NCBI RefSeq assembly: GCF_018131105.1
Contig: NZ_JAFCJI010000001.1
Coordinates: forward strand, 3,756,001-3,820,000
DNA from: Bradyrhizobium manausense
GTDB taxonomy: Bacteria; Pseudomonadota; Alphaproteobacteria; Rhizobiales; Xanthobacteraceae
Length of the DNA: 64,000 nt
Direction of reading: 5' to 3'
A program made the translations under genes and the position numbers. Under the pieces are notes generated by a model, which worked only from the letters and a program-made list of their open reading frames with translations, did not search any database and was not told where the DNA came from. Of this stretch, positions 8,610 to 17,884 are shown in pieces. Within the stretch, counting starts at the first letter, position 1. Every line of letters starts with the position of its first letter.

Positions 8610-10208
8610 CTACGGCGGCACTACTACCACGCCCTCATTGCCGCGCAGATCCAGCACGCCCTCCAGCCGCTCGCCCTCGCGATCCAGGAACGTCGACAGC
8701 AATATCTCGCTGCCGAAGCGGATCGCGCTGGTGGTGACGGAGATCGGCTCGGGGCCGAGGTTGAGCACGATGATGAGTGCCCTGCCCTCGGCCTCGCGGC
8801 GATAGACCAGCAAATCGCCTTGCGCGGCGATCGGATGATAGTCGCCGGCGACCAGCGCCGGTGAACTCTTCCGCAACGCGATCAGGCGCTTGTAGAGGCT
8901 CAGAATCGAACGCGCGTCGGCGTCGAGATTGGCGACGTTCTCGTGAACATGGTCCTCCGGCAACGGCAGCCATGGCTTCGCTTCCGAGAAGCCGGCGTAT
9001 GTGGACGAATCCCACTGCATCGGCGTGCGGCATCCGTCGCGCCCGACGCCGATGCCCGGCACGTTCTTCTCGAAGGGGTCCTGCACATCCTCCGGCGCGA
9101 TCGCGAGCTGATGCATCCCGATCTCGTCGCCGTAATAGAGCGTCGGCGTGCCACGCAGGGTCAGCAGCAGCATGGCGGCGACGCGGGCCTGCTCGGGCCC
9201 GACGCGGCTGGCGACGCGCGGACGATCGTGATTGCCGAGCACCCAATTCGGCCAGGCACCGCGCGGCAGCGCCTTCTCGTAATCCTCGATGATCTTCTCG
9301 ATCGAGCGCGCGCTCCAGAAGGTCGAGAGCAGGGCGAAATTGAACGGCATCTGCGCGCCGGTGAGATCGTTGCCGTAATAGGCCATCAGGCGGTGCAGCG
9401 GCAGATAGATCTCGCCGATCAGCACGCGGGCCGAATACGCATCGGTGACGCGCCGCATCTCGGCGATGACGTCGTGCACCTCCGCCTGGTCGGTGGAGTA
9501 TTGCGTCAGGATCCTTTCGTTCGGGGGCCGGCCCTCGACATATCGCGGGTTCGGCGGGTTGTCGCGAAATTCGGCGTCCTTGATCAGATGCCAGATCACG
9601 TCGACACGAAAGCCATCGACACCCTTCTCCAGCCAGAACCGCATCACGTCGTAGATCGCGGCACGGACTTGCGGATTGCGCCAGTTGAGGTCGGGCTGCT
9701 GGGCGAGAAAGGCGTGGTAGTAATATTGGCCCGTGGCCTCGTCGAGACGCCACGCGCTGCCGCCGAACTCGGACAGCCAGTTGTTCGGGACGCCGCCGCC
9801 GGGCGCAGGGTCGCGCCAGATGTACCAGTCGCGCTTGGGATTGTCGCGCGAGGCGCGGCTCTCGACGAACCAGGGGTGCTGGTCGGAGGTGTGGTTCGGC
9901 ACGAGATCGAGGATCAGCTTGAGGCCGTTGCTGTGGGTGGCGGCGAGCAGCGCATCGAAATCCGCCATCGTGCCGAACAGCGGCTCGATGCCGGCATAGT
10001 CCGAGATGTCGTAGCCGAAATCGGCCATCGGCGAGGGAAAGATCGGCGACAGCCAGATCGCGTCGACGCCGAGCGATTTCACGTAAGGAAGACGCCGCAA
10101 AATGCCGGCGAGATCGCCGACGCCGTCGCCGTCGCTGTCCTGAAAGGAGCGCGGGTAGATCTGATAGAAGATGCCGTCGCGCCACCAGTTCTCGCTGCCC
10201 TGAGTCAT
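8610..10208 (-). CDS. GH13 alpha-glucosidase (oligo-1,6-glucosidase type)
   Basis: A 532-residue cytoplasmic glycoside hydrolase. The N-terminus WWRDGIFYQIYPRSFQDSD is diagnostic of GH13 alpha-glucosidases. The barrel shows region I DLVPNHTSDQHPWF, nucleophile Asp203 (GFRVDVIWHL), acid/base Glu266 (VLIGEIYLP) and Asp328 (VLGNHDRPRV). The start was set at ATG 10208. A TTG at 10226 with GAGAAG ahead is a fair alternative. It is convergent with the trehalose-synthase-like GH13 gene, so the pair may serve the same alpha-glucan or trehalose/maltose pool, but they do not share a transcript. Confidence 0.88.
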   Translation of the reverse strand: MTQGSENWWRDGIFYQIYPRSFQDSDGDGVGDLAGILRRLPYVKSLGVDAIWLSPIFPSPMADFGYDISDYAGIEPLFGTMADFDALLAATHSNGLKLILDLVPNHTSDQHPWFVESRASRDNPKRDWYIWRDPAPGGGVPNNWLSEFGGSAWRLDEATGQYYYHAFLAQQPDLNWRNPQVRAAIYDVMRFWLEKGVDGFRVDVIWHLIKDAEFRDNPPNPRYVEGRPPNERILTQYSTDQAEVHDVIAEMRRVTDAYSARVLIGEIYLPLHRLMAYYGNDLTGAQMPFNFALLSTFWSARSIEKIIEDYEKALPRGAWPNWVLGNHDRPRVASRVGPEQARVAAMLLLTLRGTPTLYYGDEIGMHQLAIAPEDVQDPFEKNVPGIGVGRDGCRTPMQWDSSTYAGFSEAKPWLPLPEDHVHENVANLDADARSILSLYKRLIALRKSSPALVAGDYHPIAAQGDLLVYRREAEGRALIIVLNLGPEPISVTTSAIRFGSEILLSTFLDREGERLEGVLDLRGNEGVVVVPP

Positions 10209-10380
10209 GCCGGAAAGACCATCCAAAATCTGCTTCTCGCGCGGGAGAACGCAGAAGCAACGCCCCGGTTCAAACTGGCGAGCGAATTGGGACGGTCGTG
10301 TGACGATCTCCGCGTCTGTTCCGCGGGCCGACCACGACTATTTTGCTTGGCGGCGCAGCAAAAATCGGCATTGTGAGGCC

Positions 10381-11052
10381 ATGACCGAACAAACCGACAC
10401 AAAACAGGCCAAGGCCGGCGCGATCATCGTTCCGGTGACGCTGTTCGAGCAGAACTGCACCATCATCTGGGACGAACCCACCAAGAAGGCCGTCGTGATC
10501 GATCCCGGCGGCGACGTGCCGAAGATCCTCGAGGCGATCAAGCAGACCGGTGTCACCGTGGAGAAGATCTGGCTGACTCACGGCCATATCGACCATGTCG
10601 GCGGCGCGGCCGAGTTGCGCGATGCGCTGAAGGTGCCGATCGAGGGTCCGCATGCCGCGGACAAATTCCTGCTCGACAGCGTGGTCGAGAGCGGCGGACG
10701 CTTCGGCATGACCGGCGTGCGCAATTTCGAGCCGGACCGCTGGCTCGACGAAGGCGACAGCGTCTCGATCGGCGGCCTGACCTTCGACATTTTCCACTGC
10801 CCCGGTCATTCGCCGGGTAGCGTGGTGTTCTTCAACAAGGATTTGCGGTTTGCCCATGTCGGCGACGTGCTGTTCGCGGGCTCGGTCGGGCGTACCGATC
10901 TGCCCGGCGGCAATCACGCCACGCTGATCAACTCGATCATGACAAAGCTGCTGCCGCTCGGCGACGATGTCGGGTTCATCTGCGGCCACGGCGCCGGTTC
11001 GAGCATCGGCCAGGAGCGGATGACCAACCCGTTCATTACGGGCGAGATGTAA
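10381..11052 (+). CDS. Metallo-beta-lactamase-fold hydrolase (glyoxalase II-like)
   Basis: A 223-residue protein with the MBL metal-binding set: THGHIDH (HxHxDH), a downstream His in FHCPGHSPGS, Asp in HVGDVLF and a final His in ICGHGAGS. The overall layout matches the YcbL/hydroxyacylglutathione-hydrolase-like group of thioesterases, slightly shorter than classical GloB. The GRTDLPGGN stretch after the third metal region is typical of this group. It would be a cytoplasmic thioester hydrolase. The physiological substrate is not evident. ATG at 10381. Confidence 0.88.
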   Translation: MTEQTDTKQAKAGAIIVPVTLFEQNCTIIWDEPTKKAVVIDPGGDVPKILEAIKQTGVTVEKIWLTHGHIDHVGGAAELRDALKVPIEGPHAADKFLLDSVVESGGRFGMTGVRNFEPDRWLDEGDSVSIGGLTFDIFHCPGHSPGSVVFFNKDLRFAHVGDVLFAGSVGRTDLPGGNHATLINSIMTKLLPLGDDVGFICGHGAGSSIGQERMTNPFITGEM

Positions 11053-11066
11053 GGCCTTTTTTTCTT

Positions 11067-11142
11067 GCGCATGATCTCCGCGCAAACGCGTTCCGCGTTT
11101 GTCGCAAAGGAAAACCGCTTCACGCTTTTCTGCATCATGCGC
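11067..11142. repeat. RIME-like rhizobial palindrome
   Basis: Begins GCGCATGAT and ends ATCATGCGC, with an inner AACGCG...CGCGTT hairpin. This element type is common between genes in Rhizobiales. Its right end overlaps the stop codon of the HxlR-type gene, and it lies between two convergent genes. Confidence 0.75.
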
Positions 11143-11510
11143 TACTCGGCGGCGTCCGCAAGCGCCGCCGCTTCGCTCAGGTTTCGCTCACCCCATTCAC
11201 GAATGGCCGCGACCACGGGCACAAAGCTCTTGCCCTTGCGCGTGAGGCGATACTCGACCTTCGGCGGGACCTCGCCGAAATCCTTGCGGTCAATCAGGCC
11301 GCTCGCCGTCAGCGCCTTCAATTCGCGGCTGAGCACCCGCGGGGTGATCTCGGCGCTGCCCGAGGTGCCGCGCAGCAGGCCGCTCCTGATCTCGCCGTAG
11401 CGGCGTGGGCCGTCCTTCAAGTCCCAGACGATACGCAGCTTGTATTTGCCGCTGATCATCTTTTGAAACGCTGCGACCGGGCAGGAGCGTGCGGGGGAAG
11501 CCTTTGCCAT
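11142..11510 (-). CDS. HxlR-family winged-helix transcriptional regulator
   Basis: A 122-residue regulator with the HxlR pattern: an N-terminal Cys (RSCPVAAF), then the KYKLRIVWDL helix, the RYGEIRSGL recognition region, ITPRVLSRELKALTASGLI and the wing VEYRLTRKGKS. ATG at 11510 is preceded by GGAGAAG at ideal spacing. It is divergent from the small gene at 11642, the usual layout of an HxlR repressor with its target. The shared spacer carries two direct GTCCATACT repeats. The stop codon lies in the adjacent palindromic repeat. Confidence 0.9.
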   Translation of the reverse strand: MAKASPARSCPVAAFQKMISGKYKLRIVWDLKDGPRRYGEIRSGLLRGTSGSAEITPRVLSRELKALTASGLIDRKDFGEVPPKVEYRLTRKGKSFVPVVAAIREWGERNLSEAAALADAAE

Positions 11511-11557
11511 GTCGTCTTCTCCATGTGCGGAATGAGGATAAGAGCGGCGGCGAAAAA

Positions 11558-11584
11558 GTCCATACTATCAATTTTGTCCATACT
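11558..11584. promoter_or_regulatory. Candidate HxlR operator: direct repeats
   Basis: Two perfect GTCCATACT copies start at 11558 and 11576, an 18-base period, in the spacer between the divergent regulator and its neighbour. Position and spacing suit a dimer-binding site for the regulator. This is inference. Confidence 0.45.
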
Positions 11585-11641
11585 TGCAGGATCGCTTGCA
11601 GGGCGCAGATGATGGTGCACATGGCGAACAGGGAGCGTCAC

Positions 11642-11944
11642 ATGAAGCACTTCATGATCAAGTACGAATTCAAGAACGGAGCGACGGAGGCCTGGCACCA
11701 GGAGATCGGCCGCTTCATCAAGGCGATCGACAGCGATCCGGAGCTGAAGGGGCGGATCGGCTATCGCGTCCTGAAGAACCGCGACGACGGGCATTATTTC
11801 CACCTCGCCAGCGTCGCCGATGAAGAGGCGCAGAAGGCGCTGCAATCGCGCGACTTCTTCAAGCACTATTCGGCGATGACGCGGCAGGTCTCCGGCGGCG
11901 AGGTCACGGCGACGCCGATCGAGATGATCGACGCGACGGCCTGA
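11642..11944 (+). CDS. Small conserved protein, dimeric alpha/beta-barrel type likely
   Basis: A 100-residue protein starting MKHFMIKYEFKNGATEAWH, with a GGGAG ribosome site nine bases ahead. The beginning with a beta-strand rich in aromatic residues, a helix holding EIGRFIKAIDSD and a strand with GYRVLKNRDDGHYFHLASV resemble ferredoxin-like dimeric barrels (ABM or related). I recognise no catalytic motif. It is the likely target of the divergent HxlR regulator. Its function is unknown. Confidence 0.7.
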   Translation: MKHFMIKYEFKNGATEAWHQEIGRFIKAIDSDPELKGRIGYRVLKNRDDGHYFHLASVADEEAQKALQSRDFFKHYSAMTRQVSGGEVTATPIEMIDATA

Positions 11945-11945
11945 A

Positions 11946-13091
11946 CTACTTCATCAAGCCCGCGGCGGTCAGCGCGCGGGTAATGATCTGGCCGAGATCG
12001 AAGCCGCGGTCGCGCTTCGGCTCGGCCTTCCCGTCGGCGACCTTCGCACGGATCGTGCGGGCGAGATGCGGCGCGGGCGCAGGCTTTTCCTCCACCCGTT
12101 TCGCATCATGGATCCAGCCGGTGAGGCCGAAGAATTTTGCGATGTGATACGACGAGGAGATGCCGGCCTCGATCAGGAACGCGCCTTCGATGCCATAGCG
12201 CTGGTCGTTGTCGGCAAGGCCGAGCGGCGTGCCGTGCGCCATGCCTGTGATGGCATAAGACTCGACCAGCGTCTCGCCATCCTCGTTCCACCAGGTCTGG
12301 CGCGGATAGCCGTCGACGACGGTCTCGGCCATCGGCGCCATCGGCAGATCGTGCAGGTCGAGCCACTGCTTGACGATCTCGTTGGCGTTGCCGGGATTGA
12401 CGGTGCGGTCGGCACTGCCGTGCCACACCGACATCTTCGGCCAGGGCCCGCGATGATTGGACGCCCGCCGCACGAAATCGCCGAGCTCGCGCTCGGGGCG
12501 AACGGGCGAATGAAACATGCCGTCCAGCGCCTCGCGCAGATTCGAGGCGATGCCGTAAGGCAGGCCTGCGATCACCGCGCCGGCCGCGAACACTTCCGGG
12601 TAGGTCGCGAGCATCACCGAGGCCATGCCGCCGCCGGCGGAGAGGCCGGTGATGAAGATGCGCCTGGGATCGATGCGATGGGTCTCGACCATATGCGCGA
12701 CCATGTCGCAGATCGAACGCGCCTCGCCGCTGTCGCGTGTGGTGTCTTCGGGGCTGAACCAGTTGAAGCAGGTGTTGCCGTTGTTGATGCGCTGCTGCTC
12801 GGGCATGACAAGCGCGAAACCGTAGTGACGCGCGAGCGTCGACCAGCCCGCGCCAAGATCGTAGGCTGCTGCTGTCTGGCCGCAGCCGTGCAGCACCACG
12901 ACGAGCGGGCGCGGCATCTGGAGCTGCGCCGGCACGAACGCAAACATGCGCAAGGCGCCGGGATTGTCGCCGAAGCCGGTGACCTCTTGCAGCGGGCTGG
13001 AGCTATCGGCGCTCGCGCCGAAGTCGGGCAAGCGCAGACCGTCCATCCTTGGCAGACGTTTCAAGAGGTCGACATTTCTGGCTAGCGACAC
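11946..13091 (-). CDS. PHB depolymerase-family esterase (extracellular type 1 catalytic domain)
   Basis: A 381-residue alpha/beta hydrolase of the Esterase_phd/LpqC group. The oxyanion region is VVVLHGCGQTAAAYD, the nucleophile elbow FITGLSAGGGMAS, and the closing residues are found around SVWHGSADRTVNPGN (Asp) and AITGMAHGTPLG (His). NGNTCFNWF is a family hallmark. I chose the GTG at 13091 because AGGAA lies six bases ahead. The open frame upstream to 13190 lacks family sequence. No obvious signal peptide is seen, so it may be cytoplasmic despite the family name. It ends two bases from its convergent neighbour. Confidence 0.85.
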   Translation of the reverse strand: MSLARNVDLLKRLPRMDGLRLPDFGASADSSSPLQEVTGFGDNPGALRMFAFVPAQLQMPRPLVVVLHGCGQTAAAYDLGAGWSTLARHYGFALVMPEQQRINNGNTCFNWFSPEDTTRDSGEARSICDMVAHMVETHRIDPRRIFITGLSAGGGMASVMLATYPEVFAAGAVIAGLPYGIASNLREALDGMFHSPVRPERELGDFVRRASNHRGPWPKMSVWHGSADRTVNPGNANEIVKQWLDLHDLPMAPMAETVVDGYPRQTWWNEDGETLVESYAITGMAHGTPLGLADNDQRYGIEGAFLIEAGISSSYHIAKFFGLTGWIHDAKRVEEKPAPAPHLARTIRAKVADGKAEPKRDRGFDLGQIITRALTAAGLMK

Positions 13092-13230
13092 GGCAAGTTC
13101 CTGGTGGGCGGCTTCAACCTTTACCCAGACCAGATAGTTGCTGCAGTGCAAAATGAAAAGGCCGTGTGCTGCCGATCCTCGCTGAAACACGGGAATCCCC
13201 GGGGAATTCGCACATATTAACCGCGCTGCC

Positions 13231-14643
13231 TCAACTTCGTGCAGATGCGCGGCGCATCCACGTCAGGAATGCGGCGCAGATCATGATTAACGCCGCAAAC
13301 AGCGCGAGCGAGACGAGAAAACCTGCGCGCGCTGATTGCGACGCCTCGATCGCGAAGAACACCGCGCCGATTGCGGCCACTCCGGCCGCGTTTCCGACCT
13401 GCGCCGTCGTGCCGTACATGCCGGAGGCCGAGCCCGCGGCGACGGGTTTGACGCTCGCGAGCACCGCGCCCGAGAGAGGCGCCATCACCAGCCCCTGCCC
13501 GTAGCCGAAGATGATCATGATCAGCGCAAGCAGGATCGGTGTCGGCGCAGCGACATAAGCTGCAACGAGTGCGAGCGCGGCAAGGCCCGCGATCTGCAGC
13601 CCGCAGCCTTCCATCAGGACCTTGGTGCCGCGATGTCTTGCTCGCGCGGCGCTGTGGCGCGAGGCCACGACAAAGGCGAGCGCGAGCGGAATGAAGGCGA
13701 GACCGGCGGCGAGCGGCGCAATCTTGAGGCCGCGCTGCATGAACAGCGTCATCACCAGATAGAACGAGAGATTTGCGACGAAGAAAAAGAAGGCGGCGCC
13801 GAGCCCGCGCAGGAACGCGGCGTCTTCCAAAAGCGCGAGATCGATCAGCGGCATGCCTCCGGCGCGCGCGACCGCGTGTTCCAGCGTGGGGAAAGCGAAC
13901 AGGATCATGCCGCCTGTCGCCATCACCGCCCACAGCCATGGTGCCCAGCCGACATCGTGGCCGAACAGCAGCGGCCCGATCAGGCACAGCAATCCCGCGA
14001 ACAGCACGACGCTGCCCGTGAGATCGAGCTTTGTGCCCGTCCGCCGCGGCACGGCAGGCATGATGCGCCAGGCGGCAACCGCGATGACGAGGCCACTGGG
14101 CACGTTGACGAAGAACACCGAGCGCCAGCCGGTATGGGCAAGGTCGATCGTAACCAGCAGGCCGCCGAGCAGAAAGCCGGCGGCGCCCGCAAGGCCAAGC
14201 ACGATGCCGTAGATGCCGAAGGCGCGGTTGCGTGACCCGTCCGTGAACAGCAGATGCAGCGTCGCCAGCACCTGCGGCACCATCAGCGCCGCGGTGGCGC
14301 CCTGCGCCAGCCGGGCAATGATCAGCTCCACGCCCGACTGCGCCAGGCCGCACCACAGCGACGTCGTCGTGAAGCCGAGCACACCGGCGAGAAAGACGTT
14401 CTTCGTGCCATGGATGTCGCCGAGCCGACCGCCGGTGACGACCAGCGTCGCATAGGCGATCAAATAGATCGCGATGACGGATTCGATCTGCGCTGGCGTG
14501 GCGCGCAGATCGACCGCGATGGTCGGGATCGCGACGTTCACGATGAAGGCGTCGACGCCGAACATGAACTGCGCGGCGACAACGATCGCCAGCACCCACC
14601 AGCGGCGAGTCGAATCGACAGGCTTTGTAACGGTTTGATGCAT
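13231..14643 (-). CDS. MFS drug efflux transporter, DHA2 (EmrB/QacA) type
   Basis: A 470-residue membrane protein with about 14 hydrophobic segments. The first contains FMFGVDAFIVNVAIPTIAVDL, typical of DHA2 pumps (motif D1). Motif A-like GGRLGDIHGTKNVFLAG follows segment 2, and the LGLAGAAGFLLGGLL region is motif C. It would export hydrophobic compounds using proton motive force. It is divergent from the luciferase-like monooxygenase gene, with 235 bases between. No regulator gene is adjacent. Confidence 0.87.
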   Translation of the reverse strand: MHQTVTKPVDSTRRWWVLAIVVAAQFMFGVDAFIVNVAIPTIAVDLRATPAQIESVIAIYLIAYATLVVTGGRLGDIHGTKNVFLAGVLGFTTTSLWCGLAQSGVELIIARLAQGATAALMVPQVLATLHLLFTDGSRNRAFGIYGIVLGLAGAAGFLLGGLLVTIDLAHTGWRSVFFVNVPSGLVIAVAAWRIMPAVPRRTGTKLDLTGSVVLFAGLLCLIGPLLFGHDVGWAPWLWAVMATGGMILFAFPTLEHAVARAGGMPLIDLALLEDAAFLRGLGAAFFFFVANLSFYLVMTLFMQRGLKIAPLAAGLAFIPLALAFVVASRHSAARARHRGTKVLMEGCGLQIAGLAALALVAAYVAAPTPILLALIMIIFGYGQGLVMAPLSGAVLASVKPVAAGSASGMYGTTAQVGNAAGVAAIGAVFFAIEASQSARAGFLVSLALFAALIMICAAFLTWMRRASARS

Positions 14644-14878
14644 TTTGGCGCAGCCCCGGGATGGTCGCCATCGGACCATTCCAGACTGCGCGCGGTGTTG
14701 CGATTACCTCGGAGGTAGGATCCGCGTGCTGTTGGCCTGTCTGCGCGAGCGCGGAGAGGAAGAAGAAACACGCATGCCTGCATTCCGCCATGCGGGACAT
14801 CGCGCGATTGCGTTCGTGGCATCGCCCAATTAGCCTCACGGCGCCAACAAACAGAAAATGACAGCCGGAGAGAACGCC

Positions 14879-16114
14879 ATGGCGCGCCTGAAGTTTGGAG
14901 CCTTTCTTGCCCCGCATCACCCGATCGGGGAGCATCCGATGCTTCAGTTCCGGCGCGATCTCGACCTGGTCGAGCAGCTCGATGCGCTCGGCTATGACGA
15001 GTTCTGGTGCGGCGAGCATCATTCCTCCGGCTGGGAGATGATCGCGTCACCCGAGATGTTCCTGGCCGCGGCCGGCGAGCGCACCAAGCGGATCAAGCTC
15101 GGCACCGGCGTGATCTCGCTGCCCTATCATCATCCCTTCAACGTCGCCCAGCGCATGGTGCAGCTTGACCACATGACCGGCGGCCGTGCCATCTTCGGCT
15201 CCGGCCCGGGCGCACTGGCGTCCGACGCCCACACGCTCGGCATCGACCCGATGACGCAGCGCGACCGCCAGGACGAGGCGATCGGCGTGATCCGGCGCCT
15301 GTTCAACGGCGAGCGCGTCACCGCCCAAAGCGAGTGGTTCACCATGAACGACGCGGCGCTGCAGATCCTGCCGTTGCAGGAAGAGATGCCATTCGTGGTG
15401 GCGTCGCAGATCTCGCCGTCGGGCATGACGCTCGCCGGCAAATATGGCTGCGGCATCATCTCGCTGGGGTCGATGACGACGCAGGGGCTGATGTCGCTGC
15501 AACAGCAATGGCAGTTCGCCGAGGATGCCGCCAAGAAACACGGCACCACGGTCAACCGCGCCGACTGGCGCGTGCTGCTGAGCTTCCACATCGCCGAGAG
15601 CCGCGAGCAGGCGCGCAAGGAGGCCGGCGCCGGGCTGATGCGCTGGCACAACGAGTATAATGTCGGCACGCTGCAGCGACCGGGCCTCACCGCATTCTCC
15701 TCGCCTGACGAGGCCGTGGACAAGACCGCCTTCGTCGACGGCGCGGCCTCCACCATCGGCACGCCGGACGATCTCGTCAAAACCATCAAGAACGTGATGG
15801 AGGTCTCCGGGGGCGTCGGCGCCGTCATCGGCTTCGTGCACGACTGGGCCAATCCGGAGGCGACGCGCCGGAGCTGGGACATGGTGGCCCGCTACGTCGT
15901 GCCCGAAATCAACGGCTATATCGACGGCCTGCGCAGGTCGCAAAAATTCGTGATCGAGAACCGCGCGATCTTCGAGCGCGCCGGTCAGGCCGTGATGGCC
16001 AAGATCATGCAGAACGAGAAGGCCGCCGAGGCGCTGAAGGTGACCGGCGTCGGTCGCGTCGCCATTCCCGCCGTGAATGCGCCGGATTTGCAGAAGGAGG
16101 CGGCCAAGCGATAG
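14879..16114 (+). CDS. Luciferase-like flavin-dependent monooxygenase
   Basis: A 411-residue member of the bacterial luciferase (LLM) family, which uses reduced FMN supplied by a separate reductase to oxidise organic substrates. Visible signs are the N-terminal KFGAFLAPHHPIGE strand, FWCGEHHSSGW, IKLGTGVISLPYHHPFNVAQ and the GSGPGALASDA phosphate-binding turn. ATG at 14879 has GGAGAG ahead and is preferred to 14858. The substrate is unknown. The divergent efflux pump could handle a related compound, but that is only proximity. Confidence 0.87.
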   Translation: MARLKFGAFLAPHHPIGEHPMLQFRRDLDLVEQLDALGYDEFWCGEHHSSGWEMIASPEMFLAAAGERTKRIKLGTGVISLPYHHPFNVAQRMVQLDHMTGGRAIFGSGPGALASDAHTLGIDPMTQRDRQDEAIGVIRRLFNGERVTAQSEWFTMNDAALQILPLQEEMPFVVASQISPSGMTLAGKYGCGIISLGSMTTQGLMSLQQQWQFAEDAAKKHGTTVNRADWRVLLSFHIAESREQARKEAGAGLMRWHNEYNVGTLQRPGLTAFSSPDEAVDKTAFVDGAASTIGTPDDLVKTIKNVMEVSGGVGAVIGFVHDWANPEATRRSWDMVARYVVPEINGYIDGLRRSQKFVIENRAIFERAGQAVMAKIMQNEKAAEALKVTGVGRVAIPAVNAPDLQKEAAKR

Positions 16115-16129
16115 GCCTGTCTCCATTCA

Positions 16130-16263
16130 TCGTCCCGGGGTGCGCGCAACGCGAGCCCGGGACCCATAGCCACAGGCCGCAGCTTTACAAAAGCTCGGAG
16201 TTACCGGCTTCGCGCCACAAGTTCTCCCTGTAGTTATGGGTCCCCGCCTACGCGGGGACGACG
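16130..16263. repeat. REPIN-like composite element
   Basis: Left half begins CGTCCCGGGGTGCGCGCAAC and runs into GGGACCCATAGCCACAGG. Right half holds CTGTAGTTATGGGTCCCCGC and ends GGGGACGACG. It has the same plan as 8439-8572. Confidence 0.65.
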
Positions 16264-16353
16264 CTGCCGTCTACAATTTGCCGCCAAACAACCGTCGTAT
16301 CTCGGTGCCCGGATTGTGCTACGCTGACAGCGTCGGCCATCAGGAGCAACGCC

Positions 16354-17727
16354 ATGTCGATGCAGAATGTCGCGCCTGCGCTTCCATACATCGCGCCCAG
16401 GCGCAACGAACTGACGCACATTCCCGGCGACGAGGGCTGGCCGATCATCGGCAAGACGTTTCAAACGCTGGCCGATCCCAAGGGGCACGTCGAGGCCAAC
16501 GGCGTCAAATACGGCCCGGTCTACCGCACCCATATTTTCGGCGAGACCAATGTCGTGCTGCTCGGGCCCGAGGCCAACGAGCTCGTGCTGTTCGACCAGC
16601 AAAAGCTGTTTTCGTCCACGCACGGCTGGAACAAGGTGCTGGGCCTGCTGTTTCCACGCGGCCTGATGCTGCTCGATTTCGACGAGCACCGGCTGCATCG
16701 CAAGGCGCTGTCGGTCGCGTTCAAGTCCGGGCCGATGAAGTCCTATCTCAGCGATCTCGACCGCGGCATTTCCGCGCGCGTCGCGCAGTGGAAGGCCAAG
16801 CCCGGCGAGATGCAGCTTTATCCGGCGATGAAGCAGCTCACGCTCGATCTCGCGGCAACGTCCTTCCTCGGCGCCGACATCGGACCCGAGGTCGACGAGA
16901 TCAACCGCGCCTTCGTCGACATGGTCGCGGCCGCCGTCGCCCCGATCCGCCGGCCCCTGCCCGGCACCCAGATGGCGGCCGGTGTCAGGGGACGGAAGCG
17001 CATCGTCGCCTATTTCCGCGAGCAGATTCCGCTCCGGCGCGGCAATCACGGCGGTGACGATCTGTTCTCGCAGCTCTGCCGCGCCACCCATGAAGATGGC
17101 GCGCTGCTGTCCGAGCAGGACATCATCGACCATATGAGCTTTCTGATGATGGCGGCGCACGACACGCTGACCTCGTCGCTGACTTCCTTCATTGGCGAAC
17201 TCGCCGCCAATCCGGACTGGCAGACCAGGCTGCGCGACGAGGTCGTTGCGCTCGGGCTCGCGGCGGACGCGCCGACAAGCTTCGATGATCTTGAAAAGAT
17301 GCCGCTCTCGGAGATGGCGTTCAAGGAGGCGCTGCGGATCAAGCCGCCGGTGCCCTCGATGCCGCGCCGCGCGATGCGCGACTTTACGTTCCAGGGCTTT
17401 ACGATTCCCGCCGGCACCGCGGTCGGCGTCAATCCGCTCTACACGCACCACATGAAGGACATCTGGCCGGAGCCGGATCGCTTCGATCCCTTACGCTTCA
17501 CCGAGGACGCCCAGCGCAACCGCCATCGCTTCGCCTGGGTGCCGTTCGGCGGCGGCGCGCATATGTGCCTCGGCCTGCACTTCGCCTATATGCAGGCGAA
17601 ATGCTTCGCGCGGCACTTCTTGCAGAACATCGAGGTCTCGCTCGAGCCCGGATACAAACCGGACTGGCAGATGTGGCCGATCCCGAAGCCGCGGGATGGG
17701 CTGAGGGTGCGGATCAAGGCGGCGTAG
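16354..17727 (+). CDS. Cytochrome P450
   Basis: A 457-residue soluble P450. The heme loop FGGGAHMCLG holds the ligand Cys405, the I-helix has MAAHDTLTSS with the AxDT-type oxygen-activation residues, and the K-helix ExxR is EALR. The N-terminal PGDEGWPIIGKTFQ and the FPRGLMLLDFDEHRLHRKAL segments resemble CYP120/CYP26-like bacterial forms that act on lipophilic or terpenoid substrates. No ferredoxin gene is adjacent. ATG at 16354 has CAGGAG ahead. Confidence 0.92.
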   Translation: MSMQNVAPALPYIAPRRNELTHIPGDEGWPIIGKTFQTLADPKGHVEANGVKYGPVYRTHIFGETNVVLLGPEANELVLFDQQKLFSSTHGWNKVLGLLFPRGLMLLDFDEHRLHRKALSVAFKSGPMKSYLSDLDRGISARVAQWKAKPGEMQLYPAMKQLTLDLAATSFLGADIGPEVDEINRAFVDMVAAAVAPIRRPLPGTQMAAGVRGRKRIVAYFREQIPLRRGNHGGDDLFSQLCRATHEDGALLSEQDIIDHMSFLMMAAHDTLTSSLTSFIGELAANPDWQTRLRDEVVALGLAADAPTSFDDLEKMPLSEMAFKEALRIKPPVPSMPRRAMRDFTFQGFTIPAGTAVGVNPLYTHHMKDIWPEPDRFDPLRFTEDAQRNRHRFAWVPFGGGAHMCLGLHFAYMQAKCFARHFLQNIEVSLEPGYKPDWQMWPIPKPRDGLRVRIKAA

Positions 17728-17734
17728 CCACAGC

Positions 17735-17821
17735 CGTCATTGCGAGCGCAGCGAAGCAATCCAGAATCTTTCCGCGGGAACAGCCCCGGATTGCTTCGTC
17801 GCTTCGCTCCTCGCAATGACG
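17735..17821. repeat. Intergenic palindrome (CGTCATTGCGAGC type)
   Basis: Long inverted repeat: CGTCATTGCGAGCGCAGCG at the left is mirrored by CGCTCCTCGCAATGACG at the right, with ATTGCTTCG/CGAAGCAAT inside. This palindrome type is widespread in alphaproteobacterial genomes. Confidence 0.8.
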
Positions 17822-17884
17822 CAAATCAGGTTTTGTGCGCGAAGGGCGCGTCTTTGCCCCCTTACGGCTCCGGCGCCGGAGCCG

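Noticed and set aside
8635..10260. 541-codon frame overlapping the GH13 glucosidase on the same strand
   Set aside because: It is Arg/Ala-rich shadow sequence. The other frame carries all GH13 catalytic motifs.
13217..15022. 601-codon frame overlapping the DHA2 transporter
   Set aside because: It is a frame-shifted shadow rich in Arg/Ala. The true frame shows 14 membrane segments and DHA2 motifs.
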